Part shown: positions 43,346-55,010 of the stretch, in pieces
How positions within the stretch are numbered: the stretch's first letter is position 1
Layout of the letters: every line of letters starts with the position of its first letter
Assembly: GCA_949987705.1 (NCBI GenBank)
Contig: OX465283.1
Coordinates: forward strand, 79,307,720-79,371,719
DNA: 64,000 nt
DNA from: Thereva unica
Lineage: Eukaryota > Arthropoda > Insecta > Diptera > Therevidae
Direction: 5' to 3'
Notes under the pieces: generated by a model
The model's input: only the letters and a program-made list of their open reading frames with translations
What the model was told of the DNA's origin: nothing
The model's database searches: none
Position numbers and translations under genes: made by a program

Positions 43346-46300
43346 TTTTTTTTTTTTTTTATGTGGCAGTGCTAAACTCAGGAATCACCCTTTGTACTAC
43401 CAGTCCGTCATGTCGTTTGTCACGTCATGGTGCAATGTCTAGCAGCAAGCTTAGTACGGGGGGGGAATAGGTTAAGGGTTATGGGGTAGTGGGGGGAATA
43501 GGTTAAGGGTTATGGGGGTGTGAAGGGGTGTTGAAGAAGGTGGCGATGAACCCCGCGTTTGAACTCTTGGATGTTGTAGGAGCTCGGAAATACTGACTGA
43601 GAGAGATTATTCCACAGTCGAGTTGTTCTATTTACAAACGAATTCATATCTTGTTGAGTGCGTGAAAGGGGGAGTTGTAGGTAACGGGAATGAGACGAGT
43701 GGGCTAATCTGGTGTTGCGGTTATAGGATTGCCGTGGAGGCAGGAGAGCGTTTATTTCGGAGGAACAGTCGCTATAATAGTAGCAATAAAATTTTGTTAG
43801 TGCTGCTACATTCCTACGGTGGCTCAAGGGGTCGATGGTGGAGCAGGCGGTGTCGTCATCAATTAATTTAAGGGCCTTTTTTTGGACCTTATCTAACCAT
43901 GCCAAGGTGGTTATCGACGCGCCGCCCCAGACGAGGGAGTTATATTCGAGAAGAGGCCGAATGTAGGATTTATAAATAACAGCGCGGGCCGATGGCTGGA
44001 GGAGGAACTTGCACCTCTTAAGAAATCCCAAGCACTGGGATGCTTGTTTGGCGATTTGGAATATGTGGTCATTCCATCGCAAGTCTTTGGCTAATGTCAC
44101 GCCTAAGATGTGTAGGGATGGGTCGGCCTTTAGTTCCACGCCATCCACTGACAAGGATGGTGAGGTGTTGATCTTCTTCTTGGATATAAGACAGTACTTG
44201 GTTTTGGAGGGGTTGAATTCGACACGATTCTTTGTTCCCCACTCTAGAATAAGTTCAATGTCGTTATTAATAGAGTTGAACATTACTTCACGATCATCAA
44301 GACAGGATCTGGCATGAGTCTGTCTTGTATCGTAGCTGTAAGAGTAACGCAGGGTACCGTCGTCAGCGAAGCTGAGAAGTGGGTTGGAGGGGATTGAAAG
44401 TAGATCATTTATAAAGATAAGAAATAGGGCTGGTGATAAAATTGACCCTTGGGGGACCCCCGCAGAGATAGGGTGGGGTTCAGATTTGATGCCATTCAAT
44501 ACTACCTTTATTGAACGGCCGGAAAGGAAATCCTCAATCCATTTCTGTAAAAGTGAGTCGATTCCAATAGCTTTGAGTTTAGCTAACAAGGCTAAGTGCC
44601 AAACTCTATCAAAAGCCTTGGAGATATCCAAAGCAACCAGACTGGATTCACCTGATCCATGCAGACTTCGGCTGAGGTGTTCTGTAAGACAAACTAAAAG
44701 ATCGCCAGTGGATCTTCTGTGTCGGAAGCCATACTGTCTGTCGTTTATGAGTAGGTTGGATTCTAGATATCCCATAAGTTTTTTGTTGATTATCGTCTCC
44801 ATTGTTTTGGAGAGAATAGAAGTAATTGCTATTGGGCGGTAGTTAGAGGGGTCGCTGGAGTCACCTTTTTTCGGTATTGGCTGTACATGAGCAAGTTTCC
44901 AAGAGTCTGGATAGACTCTGGAAGAGTATGATAGGGCAAAAAGTTTGCGCAGAGGTTTAGCCAAAGGTGAGGCGCATTGTTTTAAGACGATAGGGGGTAT
45001 ATTATCGGGTCCAGTGGATTTATTGATATCGAGCTCCTTGAGGCACCTGTACACCTCGCGAGTCCTGAAGAAAACCCTGTCCATTAAATGAGCGCTGTGC
45101 TCGAGAACCGGGGGTAGCATATCAATTTGGGGTAAAGAAGAATTGGAAGCAAACAGAGATGCTAATAAATCGGCCTTGGATTTTCTGTCTGTTATCACCC
45201 TCTTATCGTGGATGAATGAAGGAGTTGTAGATGAAGTGAAATTCTTCTTAATGGAGCTTACCAAGGACCAGAAGTTCTTACTACCAGAGGTTGCATTTAG
45301 GAGTTTACTTCTCAACTTGTTGTCAAATGAATTTTTGACATTCCTGATGGTGACTTTACAGGGATTTCTTAGTTTTATATACTCGACACGGAGCGATTCA
45401 CTAGGGGAGCTCTTGTAAGCTCGAAAGGCGGCTTCTTCATTTCCGATTGCATTCATACACTCCTGATTAAACCATCTGTTGGGCCTAGCCTTCACAGATT
45501 TGGTAGAATGAGGAATGAACAAATGCATTCCTGCCTGTATGATCCTAGAGATACGGACAGCGGCAGAGTTGACGTTTTTGTTTCGGAAACACTGGTTCCA
45601 GTCAGTAGATTGGAAAAAATTAATAAGCCCCAGCCAATTGGCCTTCCCATAATGCCATACAGTTCTTTTAACTGGTTTGGGAGGGGTGGGAAATTTGAAT
45701 GGGAAACTAGCGCTAACTAAGGAGTGGTCCGAATTGCCGAGAGGTGAATCAACTTCAACAGAGTAACGCACTGGATGAGAAGTTAAAAAAAGATCAAGGA
45801 AATAGGTTCCTTGATCAGCAACATCAGGGACTCTTGTGGGACGATCCACAATTTGATGCAAATTATTGGCGTCTGCAAAGAGCTCGACGTCCTTGCCAGA
45901 AACACTGGTGCCATTTGAGTAAGTCAGCCATTTTGCGTTGTGAACATTGAAATCACCCGCAACGATGATTTCACACTCAGGATTGGACGACAAAAATCCC
46001 GAGATTTGTTCGGAAATGGTATCAAAAGATGAAGTGGAGGCTTCGTTACTTATGTTAGGACTTCTGTATAGGAAGCAGAAGAATATGACGTGGCTTTGGA
46101 ATATGATTTTAACCCAAAGATAGTTAAAATCTGAAGTCGTGTTTGAAAATATTTTACAATAAGCCACGTCATCCCTAACAAATATGGCAATACCCCTATG
46201 GGGGGAGAGATTGTGCACTAAAGTGTACCCCGACACCTGGTAATGACCTAAGTCAGAATCGGGCGATATTTAGGTTTCACTAAGTGCGAAGATTGGGGGT

Positions 46301-46660
46301 TTATAAGTCAATAAGTGGCACTCAACAAAAGAAAAATTCGCATGAAGTCCACGAATGTTACAAAAATCAATAGAAAAATTTGACTTGTAACGGGACTTCG
46401 GTTGCCCGGGCTCAATCGCCACGTTTTCGAGGATATTTCCCGGCATTACATTTGCCGCAACCATCAGAGTCAATAAAATTTGTCCGCGTCAAAGTGTTAT
46501 GCCTTTTGAGACGGGGCAAATTTTATCGACCGACAGATTTTAGCCGCGGCATCTGCAGGACCGAGATGCGAGAGAGGGTAGGGAGCAAGGGTACTTACTT
46601 TCGCCGTTCGTCGGTCCGGTCGTGTCTAGTGAAGGGTGATGGGCCTTCGCGTTAGACTGC
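43346..46660 (-). mobile_element. Nearly complete non-LTR retrotransposon
   Basis: On the minus strand it ends in a poly(A) tail (15 T's at 43346-43360 on the plus strand) right after GCCACAT, preceded by a 3' UTR conserved in other copies here (CTAGACATTGCACCATGACGTGAC). A short tandem duplication in the 3' UTR (CCCCATAACCCTTAACCTATTCC twice, about 43452-43515) is visible. The 5' end is uncertain; about 180 bases precede the coding region before recognisable similarity stops. TSDs were not identified. Confidence 0.8.
43510..46473 (-). pseudogene. LINE ORF: endonuclease-reverse transcriptase, one nonsense codon
   Basis: From 46473: FCNIRGLHANF and PIFALSET (AP endonuclease blocks), then TAA at 46270-46272, after which the same frame continues ISPDSDLGHYQVSGYTLVH and stays open to 43510. 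Endonuclease motifs GDFNVHNAKW and SDHSLVSASF follow. RT has YRPIAITSILSKTMETI, LVALDISKAFDRVWH (motif A), SAGVPQGSILSP (motif B) and LSFADDGTLRY (motif C), then a thumb-like region (ASRAVIYKSYIRPLLEYNSLVWGG) and a C-terminus (RTTRLWNNL...FKRGVHRHLLQHP). Catalytic residues are intact; a CAA-to-TAA change would explain the stop. Jockey/CR1-superfamily; clade not assigned. No separate ORF1 was found. Confidence 0.88.
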
Positions 46661-47649
46661 GCTCGTTTTTTATAACACTGTTTTTTTGTGCACGTTTTTA
46701 GTTTTTATTGTTTCCACAATTTTTTTTTTCTTTTTTACTGTTCACAATTTTTTTGCTTTTTGTTTTTTTTTCTTCGGCGCGTTCTTCAGGGACCGGAACA
46801 GCACACGTCCGCACACTTTGCTGTCCTAGCCCAAACATGCAACCTACAAATATTAACAAAAGTGATTTAACGCTTTTTTTCTATCAGTTAATACGAAACG
46901 TTATTGCCTGCAAAAAGAGTTCTTGTCATTTTTTCGAAAACTTAACCCTTTCAAAGTTATTCAAGGTTAAAGTTTGTAAAAATCATTTTTTGACCAAAAA
47001 ATTATTCAAAAACTGTTATTTCTGGAAATTCCAATCCAGGAAATGTGCATTTTAAAAGTGATGTTGTTCAAAAGCAGAGAAAGCAACAGTCGCGCACCCT
47101 CTATCAACTTCATCCACGTTTAAAAATCTACAGTTTCATAACCTCTGGCTTGCTTTTTGACCATGGGTACGGTCGAAAGGTTGCTTCCGGGAGAATTTCC
47201 TGTTCTAAGTGATTTCGCTGCTCCTTACAAGAGAGCACACTTTCTAACCTCAGCTCTACTTCTTAACCATGAAAAGAGGAACTTTTCAAGCCCTTGGTTG
47301 CTTAGTTTCACGAAGGATGTAGTTTAGTGGAAAATAGTGGAAAATCGATAAATGCGAGCCTTGTGAACCCTGTCCAGAACACTTGAAAAGATGCTCACAT
47401 CTTATTACATGTGACGTAAGGAGTATTTTGAGCAATAAAACGTTGAAATTGGATCATGTGCACTCTTGCTATGGAATTTTGAAAATTCGTGTGACTCTCA
47501 AATTGACTCTCAATTTTTCGATATTCCACCAGCTGTAGCAAATTCCCCTCAATGGCGACAACTGTAGGTTAATCGTTTTTTCGCCAAAATCTATCATTCA
47601 GAAAAAATCCGGGGTAGAAACAAACATAGGTTTCCGAGAAACGCCTAGG
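46661..47649. other. No recognised gene or element
   Basis: T-rich stretch at 46680-46770, then mixed sequence with short ORFs (46708-47055) lacking motifs. Part may be 5' flank or 5' UTR of the adjacent LINE. Confidence 0.35.
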
Positions 47650-47652
47650 TTA

Positions 47653-49070
47653 AGGGCCCCATCCACTATCCCGCATGCATGACATTCATTGCTGATTGTC
47701 ATGCATGAAAGATAGTGGATGGGCTTGCAGTATGGAATGTCCCGCATACATGACGAAAATCAAAACTTTTTGATACTTTGTGGGCGGAGCTAAGGGAATG
47801 ACAGCATAAGGGACAGTGGATTCTGTTGCTGTCAATCATTTCGTCATTCCGAGTGTGAATTTCGTAGTGGCCTTTAAAAACGGAAACAAAATTAAAAACG
47901 GAAAATGGCGAGTTCAGTAAATAAAGATTTTTGGATTTTGGTCTTCTACATAGCCTTCACCCCTTTTTTACTCAGGTAATTATGCAGGTAGCAACATGTT
48001 AAAACAATGGTAGTTATATTTCTCTGGAGACAAATTAATTGCGCTTTGTAGCACACGGAATCTCGCAGACAATATGCCAAAAAAAATTTCAACAATACGT
48101 CGTGCTCTCGAAAATCTGTTATTGCATATTTCTTGCTCAGGTGTAAGATTAGTACGACTAAATGTCTTCATTATATTTGTTCTCAGAGGAAAGGCATCAT
48201 CCGCTATTAAAACAAATGACATTTTTTCTGGGAAATTGGGTAATTCTTCTGGAGCCGGAATATTTAAATCATTATCTTCCATTTTTCTGTTAAATTTACA
48301 GGTGCTAAATATTCCACCATCCATTTAATTATTTATTTAATTTTCTTATAACTTTATGTCTCACTGTAGAGTGTGTAACTTTTCACTGCCACTTCTCCCT
48401 TAAAAGTGATGATTGACAGTATGCATGATAATGGATGGGAAAATGAATTGCTTGCATGACATTCATGCGCGACACGCAAAACTGATAGTGGATGGGGGCC
48501 TTTAGGCTAAATTACCCATATGTATCCTTTGGTCCTACTTTCATTTCAATGTAAAGCTCAATCATAGAGTCAAGCTCACTCCAATATGGTTGAAGAGCTC
48601 CATCTGCGTGTCACGCAAGAGTGTTATACAAGAAGGTCATTTTCTCATACATTATTATGCATGCAGTCACTCCTCAGTTTTTATGGAAGAAGCGGCAGTG
48701 AAAAGTTGGTTTTAAATATGAGTGATACAGTTTTCGCAGTATCAATAATTGGACTTTTATTAAATATTTCTAAATGTTTCTCTATGTTTTAATTGTCTGT
48801 TTTTATAGTCTTCAATTTTCACTTGCCATAGCTCATTATATTTATAACTTCGACCTACTCACTCCGAAATTCACAGTCGGAATAAGGAAATGATTTACAG
48901 CAACAGCATTCACTGTCCTTCATGCTGTCATTCACTTAGCTCCGGATTTCAAAATACTTTTGATTTCTGTCATGCATGCTTGTCCTTCCATGCTGCAAGC
49001 CCACTCACTATCCCGTATGCATGTCAGTCAACCTTGAATGTCACGCATGCTTGATCGTGGATGGGGGCCT
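47653..49070 (-). mobile_element. PIF/Harbinger derivative with about 210-bp inverted ends
   Basis: The left end AGGGCCCCATCCACTATCCC (47653), preceded by TTA, and the right end near 49070 (GTGGATGGGGGCCT) are inverted. Inverted similarity continues inward about 200 bp, through GGGCTTGCAG/CTGCAAGCCC, GGCGGAGCTAAG/CTTAGCTCCGG and ATTCCGAGTGTGAATTTCG/CGAAATTCACAGTCGGAAT. An additional inward-facing end lies at about 48480-48501 (GATAGTGGATGGGGGCCT), followed by TTA (48502-48504), so 47653-48501 is itself bounded by TTA TSDs. The outer right flank is TGA instead. Either two related elements overlap or one acquired an internal end. Confidence 0.75.
47946..48324 (-). pseudogene. Harbinger transposase C-terminal fragment
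   Basis: Minus-strand frame with LNIPAPEELPN, SFVLIADDAFPLRTNIMK (catalytic Asp block), LTPEQEICNNRFSRARRIVEIFFGILSARFRVL (catalytic Glu block), then a frameshift at about 47985 into TCCYLHNYL, equivalent to the conserved CCVLHN motif. The N-terminal half, including the first catalytic Asp, is missing; no MADF/Myb-like second gene is visible. It cannot encode an active enzyme. Confidence 0.85.
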
Positions 49071-50730
49071 TGATGCCCGTTGGATATGGAAAATAAGAGA
49101 TTTCCGAGAGGCGTACAAAAGCATTTTCAATCATCTCAAACCACGGCATTGTTGTATTTTAACAAAAAAGCTCTCATCTTACGCTTTCGAAGAACCTCGC
49201 GTTTCGAAATTTTAAACATGGCGAATGCGGCGTAAAGTTATCGAATTACCTTAAATTCGTTGGAAATAACCTGGGCTGGGTTGAAGAATAAGTGTTCGCA
49301 ACCCTCCACGGCCCTACCGCTCAAATATTTTATATCAACTAAATATAACTATAAGCAAACTAAAAAAGCTGAAATCCTCAAAATTTGTATACGACAGGTA
49401 TAAAACAGTTTGAAATCATGCTGAATATAAAGTCGTTAATTAATTAAACTTGTTACAGCATTGATTCCGCAATTCCAGTTATTTCTGATAATATGTATTA
49501 CAAATTTTGGATTTAAATAAAGCGGTTTAAATTAATTAAATCCAGATTGTTTTTAATTAAAATAAAAAACTGTTGTGGAATGAATTGGTCATTGTTAAAT
49601 TTTTCTGTAATAAAATAAACTGATTTCATTTACATCCCCTAGCAGCAGTAAACTACAGCACACAAAATCAAACCGACACAATAAAACAAATTTTAATTGG
49701 AAGAAATATTTCCAAACTTACATATTTCCATATTTGGACTGCGAAATCAATGAAACCGTTAAATTATCATCAAATCACCACTTAGTACATACACCAAACA
49801 ATTCCTCTAATTATGCATCATCGTGTCTCTCTCCATTCAGAATGGCTAAAACTGGATTCGTCCCATCCCAAGTCGCAATTTTAGACCCAGATGTATGCAG
49901 TCAATAAATCTCAACGGAGCAATTCTTGGACAATTTATGCAGCTTTCATGCAAATTGCGTTTAATCCAACATTCAAAATGCGGCACTATTCAACAAACAT
50001 GAATGCAATATAATTCGCATCCTGCTGAAATCAGTGTGCGAATATCGGAGCGGGGGTGTTTCGGCCTGCCCGTTACCCACACCGCAGCGTCCGTGGAGCA
50101 GTTATGAATGAGTTCATATGTGGTAGCTTCATTGTACCTGTCCCTTTGCTCGTATGAGCATCTACCCCTGGGGATAAATGTTGATAAACTCGTTCAAATG
50201 CAGACGAAAATATTCAGTTGACTGTCCACCAGGAGTCAAGCGCCGCTGTGCCCATAGAATGATTGCTTTAATGGCCGGGACAGACGGCTAAACAGAATTC
50301 GCCAAACTGAGTAAGCAATTACTAACTCCCACTCCAAAATGCTTCCGACAAAAAGGATTTCGGCTTTCATACCACACCAACTCGGAACGGACCGCCGCTT
50401 AACTTAGTCAACAGATGGAAAAGTTCAGATGCACGTAAAAGGGTTCAAATTAAATGCCCCCGTCGCAGGATATTGGTACAGAGGGATTCTAATGGACGAT
50501 TTCGAGGAGATCTCATCGGAGTCATTTGCAACATTGTTTAATAGGTGCACAACTTTTTATACAAAACCTTCCCCTGCGGCACTTGATGTAAGTCCAATTC
50601 GTGGGTTAATATATAAATGTTAATTAAAAGGGTGGAAGTTTGGTAAGGGCTCGCAATAAAATTGACAAATGATTCTACATATGAAAATGCTACTGATTGA
50701 CGATGTGGGGGTGCCATCCGTATAACCAAC
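49071..50730. other. No recognised gene or element
   Basis: Low ORF density and no TIR pair or tandem repeat detected. It may be unique host DNA. Confidence 0.35.
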
Positions 50731-50734
50731 TAAT

Positions 50735-50830
50735 GACGGTAGTAACCAGTATGAGATACCAATTTCTCGCCTACCAGCGAAGGGCTAGAAACCCTTCCTA
50801 GCATTAACCTATCGCACAAATCATGCATAA
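50735..50830 (+). repeat. Dispersed hairpin-containing repeat, copy 1
   Basis: CTACCAGCGAAGGGCTAG-AACCCTTCCTAGCATTAA resembles 61670-61712 (CTACCAGGGAAGGGCTAGCAACCCTTTCTGGCATTAA) over about 37 bases with a few differences. The core AAGGG...CCCTT can fold. Family unknown. Confidence 0.5.
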
Positions 50831-50999
50831 TAACAATATGCCAACCAGGTAAGCAGATGAGGTGTACTGAGCAGAGAATATTGGAAAAATAACACAACTT
50901 CTTTTATAGCTGCAAAAAACGATGTCACATATTAGGTGCAGCATTAATTCTACGGAATTTTGCACTTTGTTGTAGGTTTTGACGACTTAAATGATACCT

Positions 51000-51108
51000 A
51001 GCAGGGTTACTACTAGACATTGCACAATCACCTTAACGAAATGACAGAGTGCGAATACAAAGGGGGACTTCTAAGCTTGGTTTGCCACATAACAAAAACA
51101 TCCTACCC
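51000..51108 (+). repeat. LINE 3' UTR fragment (family of 43.3-46.6 kb)
   Basis: TACTACTAGACATTGCACAATCACC..., TACAAAGGGGGACTTCTAAGCTTGG and GCCACATAACAAAAAC follow the same order as the 3' UTR of the near-complete LINE. It ends in a short A-rich tail; coding sequence is missing, so this is a severely 5'-truncated copy. Confidence 0.72.
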
Positions 51109-52320
51109 TCGGTTAAGAGGAGTTTTTAGTAGTAAAAGTCTAAAGGCAATTGGCCCCACAATCAAGGTATAGGAGTACGAGTTATAACTACTGAAATCAT
51201 TTACCTATGTACATGGGGTCAATAGTAGTTCCCGACAATGGCATGGAACCAGAAACACGCCCAAGGCTGCTAAAAGCCAACAAGACTACTACAGTCTGTC
51301 AAGACTCTTCAAATCCAAGCATCTGACCATAACGTGCAAACTGCTACTATATACAGCGAGCAATAATAACTTATTGCTCGCTGCTTTATGTATATTCAGA
51401 ATCACTCTAGCCTCTTGACCGTGGCACAGTGGCGAGATATCCCAAATTACTCTAGAGGTCGTAATTTTTAAGTTATGGACAAAAAAATTTTTTTTTTAAA
51501 TGTTCATCTTGAATTTACCTATCGATACCTCTAGCCGGATTTTGAAATTTCATTTTCGTTTTTTTTTTTTAAATTTTTAACAAAAATTCTATTTTTTTAA
51601 AAAAAGCACTATTTTTTCTATTCAATTAATTCTAACGGGCCGAAAATTTGAGTTTCCGTACTCATGTTGTATATGAAAAAAATGTTTAAATAAAAGTTGT
51701 TGGTAATAATCTAAGGAACAACTTTCCCATTTACAGTTTTGCGTTAAAATAATATTTTCAGGACAAAAAAAGTGGAGACTTTTTGAGACTTTAGCGCCAC
51801 CCTGTGGGCTTTTCTTGTTGTACAGCATCGCGCCAATGACAAAAATTGTAGATCGCAACGTCCTCTACAATAAATTTTCAATAAATTTTCCTGTAAAATG
51901 CATACAAACCGAGAAAAACGCATTTCAAAAAAATTTTTTTTTCACGTTTTTTGAGTTTTCCAAAAACTGCTAACAGTTGCTCATGCCCATCGCCAAGGTA
52001 GCTTAGTCACATCATTTTTCAACGAACAAAACTACCTTCACACTTTTGGCACTAAATTCAGAGCATACCTACAGATTGACTATACTATTGACAGATTGAC
52101 TGTACTATTTTTTCATCTTCCTTTTCTGTTTTCTTCAAAATCTCTAACATGTCTACATATACTTCTAATTGCGTGCGCACACAGTTCCCCTTTCTTCAAC
52201 GCCATTTTTCTAATGAAAACCTATGTATGTCATGGAATGCCCACCGCCACAATATTTAACAGTTTAAGCCATAAAATAGTCTCCCATAAAAGAAAAAATA
52301 TTATATTTACCGCTTTTTTG
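51109..52320. other. No recognised gene or element
   Basis: T- and A-homopolymer-rich in 51480-51610 and 51930-51950; no coding motif recognised. GCGAGCAATAATAACTTATTGCTCGC (51356-51381) is a perfect short palindrome, noted below. Confidence 0.35.
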
Positions 52321-52632
52321 TAATTCTATAGTAACTCCATCCTTCCAATGGCGCTTGACTTCCGCTAGGGCATTTCTCAAAGTTTGACGGTTCCTTTCAG
52401 CGCATGTCTCCAGTTCCAGATGTTGAGCATTGCCTCTGCGTCAGCCGTCACAGAGTCTATTCATCTTCTCCTGGGTTTGCCTACTGGCCTACTTCCCGAA
52501 AGTTTTGATGCTATAAGGCGTTTTGGGATACGATTGTCCTCCATCCTGATTACGTGGCCGGCTGGTATCAGTCTGTTAATGTTTATTAAAGTTGAGAGTC
52601 GAAAATTTCATAAAATTCGTTGTTTTATCTTA

Positions 52633-52948
52633 TGGTGCATCCACACTACGCGGACTTAGGTCATACGCGCTTTTGCCTCTTTTTTTCATATCAAGTTTAA
52701 TGCCTTTTTTTGCGATATTTTTAATGGCAAAGGCAGTACAGCCAAACTGCGCGGACCAAAGGCTGTGCTTAAAAAGGTACCTTGTACGTCTACACAATAC
52801 GCGCTTTTCAAAAGCGCGTATGATTTTTCAAACAAAAATTGATTTGTTTTCTCAATTTGCTCACGATTCAGAACTCATGCGCGCTTTTGTCAGAGGCCGT
52901 ACGGCGAAAAGCGCGTAGGATCTAAGTCCGCGTAGTGTGGACGGCCCA
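52633..52948. mobile_element. 316-bp PIF/Harbinger-type MITE
   Basis: TIRs TGGTGCATCCACACTACGCG at 52633 and CGCGTAGTGTGGACGGCCCA ending 52948, with the match continuing through CGGACTTAG. Flanked by TTA on both sides (52630-52632 and 52949-52951), the 3-bp TWA target of Harbinger elements. Removing it restores RTE similarity across the site (GIWRI to NNE). Rich in GCGC. Confidence 0.87.
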
Positions 52949-54322
52949 TTATTCGCCATATTCCATCGTCTCTAGTTTGGCCTATTATGCTTCTGAGAAT
53001 TTTTCTCTAAAACCTGTTAACTTGTTCCTCTTTGCCCTGGGTCATAGTCCAAGTCTCGCTACCATAACACAGTACTGGTCATATTACTGTTTTGTAGAGT
53101 AAGAGTTTCGTTTTCCTGTGCAAAAATCTTGAGTGCAGGATTTGTGTTTGGGCATAAAAGCAGTCCAGTAGTATTCGTCTAGTTATTTTTTTCCTTTTCA
53201 TCGTTTATTTTTGTGATTGTGGACCCAAGGTGCACTGTTTTATCTACTACTTCTAGGTTATTTTCGTCGATGGTTATATTTCTTCCCATTCTAAATCTTC
53301 TTGCTCTGAATTGTTGCATCACCTTCATTTTCTCTTCGTTTGTCTTCAGGCCTATGTCCTTTGCCGCCTATTTTAATTCGTTATAAGCTTCTTTTGCCGC
53401 TAAAAAATACCTTCCGACGATGTTCACGTCATCCGCATAACCAAGTAATTGTACCGAATGGGCAGAGCTACTGATGCACTTCTCTGGACTGACGTTTTTC
53501 TTATCACCCATGCTAGGGCCAGGTTGAAAAGCATGGGGGTCAATCTATGTCCTTGTCTAAGTCGTTATCATACTTCGAACTTCTCTGCCTCCACATTATT
53601 TTCTCAGGTTTTCTCCGGAATTTGTCTTAAGGCCAGCAGTTGGTCCGACGTTGGCCTGTTTGTCCAGAATCTGGAATCTGGTTGGCCTGATTTTCTTCTA
53701 AAAGGCCTTCCGCTATAGGTTTTAGTTCTTTTTTTCCCAAGGATTGTGAAGGTTTTGTTTTGTTTTTATCTCCTTTCTTGTATATTGGACATATAATCGC
53801 TTTCTTCCAGTCATCTGGTATCATTTCTTCCTCCCAGATGCTGCATATGAGCTCGTGTAAGGATCGTAATAGTTGTGGTCCTCCTTTCTTTTGCAGCTTA
53901 GCTGCTATTCCATCGGCTCCTGGCAGTTTGTTGCTGTTTTGCCTTTTTACTACTTGCCGTACCTCATCCAGTATTGGTGGTTCTATTGAGAAGTTGTCTT
54001 GGGGATTTACAAATTCTTCTGTCTGTGCATTCTCGTTTAGTATGGGGGTAGGATTCAATAGGTTCTGAAAATACTCTCTCCACCTTTCCTTTATTCTACC
54101 AGGATCTGCCAACATCTATGTCTTTGCAGATGTCTGTTCTTGGCTGCAACTTATTGGTGATTTGGCGACTTTCTTTGTACGCTTGTCTAACTCTCCTTTC
54201 ATTGAAGTCTTCCTGTATCTGTAAGATCGTCTTCTTGGCCTTGAGATGGTACTTGGGCTCTGGTTTCTTTCTTCAATTACGGCTCTATAGTCCTGGTCAA
54301 ACAAATCAGTTCTAGTCTGCTT

Positions 54323-54771
54323 GGGGCCTCGGTAGTCTAAGGGTAAGGCGCCTGACTGCTGTCCCAGAGGTCCCGGGTTTGAATCCCGGCCAGCCCCACG
54401 GTCCTTCGCCCTTCCCACTTTCCCACCTACATAACTTCCCTTCTCTCTTCTTCCCTCTTTACATTACTTCTGTCATAGCCTTCTCTAGTCCTTCCCCGCT
54501 CCACCAAGCGCATGCCATCAGATGGTTGATGAGATTCAACTCGTTTCAGGCGGCATAACACACCAGCGAGTTGTTCGCAATGCCCCGATGTCAGAATTGC
54601 GAAATGGGTTGCGAGTAGGTGGAATAAAAATATCGTGGCTAGGTTGTGACAGTTCCTTACTCTCTTCTCTCTATCTTCCGGCTAGAGCTGCTGTTCGACA
54701 GTGTATACGGAAAAAATAGATTGTCGACAGTGCAAAGGGACTTTCCCTAAGCCTCTGTCACATAAAAAAAA
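54323..54771 (+). mobile_element. tRNA-derived SINE, about 450 bp
   Basis: Head with A-box TAGTCTAAGGG (54333-54343) and B-box GGTTTGAATCC (54376-54386) in a tRNA-like 75-bp unit ending CCAGCCCCA. The T-arm CCGGG-TTTGAAT-CCCGG pairs perfectly, but the acceptor and anticodon stems pair imperfectly, so it is not a working tRNA. A body of about 370 bp ends in A8 (54764-54771). Imperfect target duplication AGTTCTAGTCTGCT (54308-54321) and AGTTCCTATTCTGCT (54775-54789). Inserted in the RTE LINE in the opposite orientation. The Pol III promoter is inferred. Confidence 0.78.
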
Positions 54772-55010
54772 CCTAGTTCCTATTCTGCTGCCCCCTTTAT
54801 TGGGCTTTTGATTTGCTCCCATTTTCCGTTGATGTTGGGCTGTTCCTCTACCGCTCTCAAGGTTTGTACGACAGCATGCTGGTAGGCTACTCTTACTTTT
54901 TACAGTTTTAGCTTGTCGTATTTTGGTTGAGTCTGCCCTCTATGCGTTTTGGTTGCAAACCGGGTTCTCAATTTCACCTTGACTAGATTGTGGTCCTAGC
55001 CACAGCACGC

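Larger units (their letters stand above)
52322..55010 (-). pseudogene. RTE-like LINE, interrupted by a MITE and a SINE
   Basis: Minus-strand order: VKVKLRTRFATKTHRGQTQPKYD (about 54990-54920), linker to 54780; SINE; LFDQDYRAVIEERNQ (54300-54260) and KRTKK; ADPGRIKERWREYFQNLLN (54115 on); GADGIAAKL, PDDWKKAIICPIYKKGD (RT fingers); after a deletion and frameshift TSDQLLALRQ; YADDVNIVG (motif C, about 53430); MKVMQQFRARR, VVDKTVHLGS; then GIWRIR; MITE; AGHVIRMEDNRIPKRL and PVGKPRRR near the C-terminus (about 52560-52460). Multiple stops and frameshifts show old age. The order and motifs are those of the RTE/BovB-like group, which has one endonuclease-RT ORF. Confidence 0.82.

Noticed and set aside
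54323..54398. Functional tRNA gene
   Set aside because: A and B boxes and the T-arm are good, but acceptor and anticodon stems pair poorly, and an A-tailed 450-bp body with target duplication identifies a SINE.
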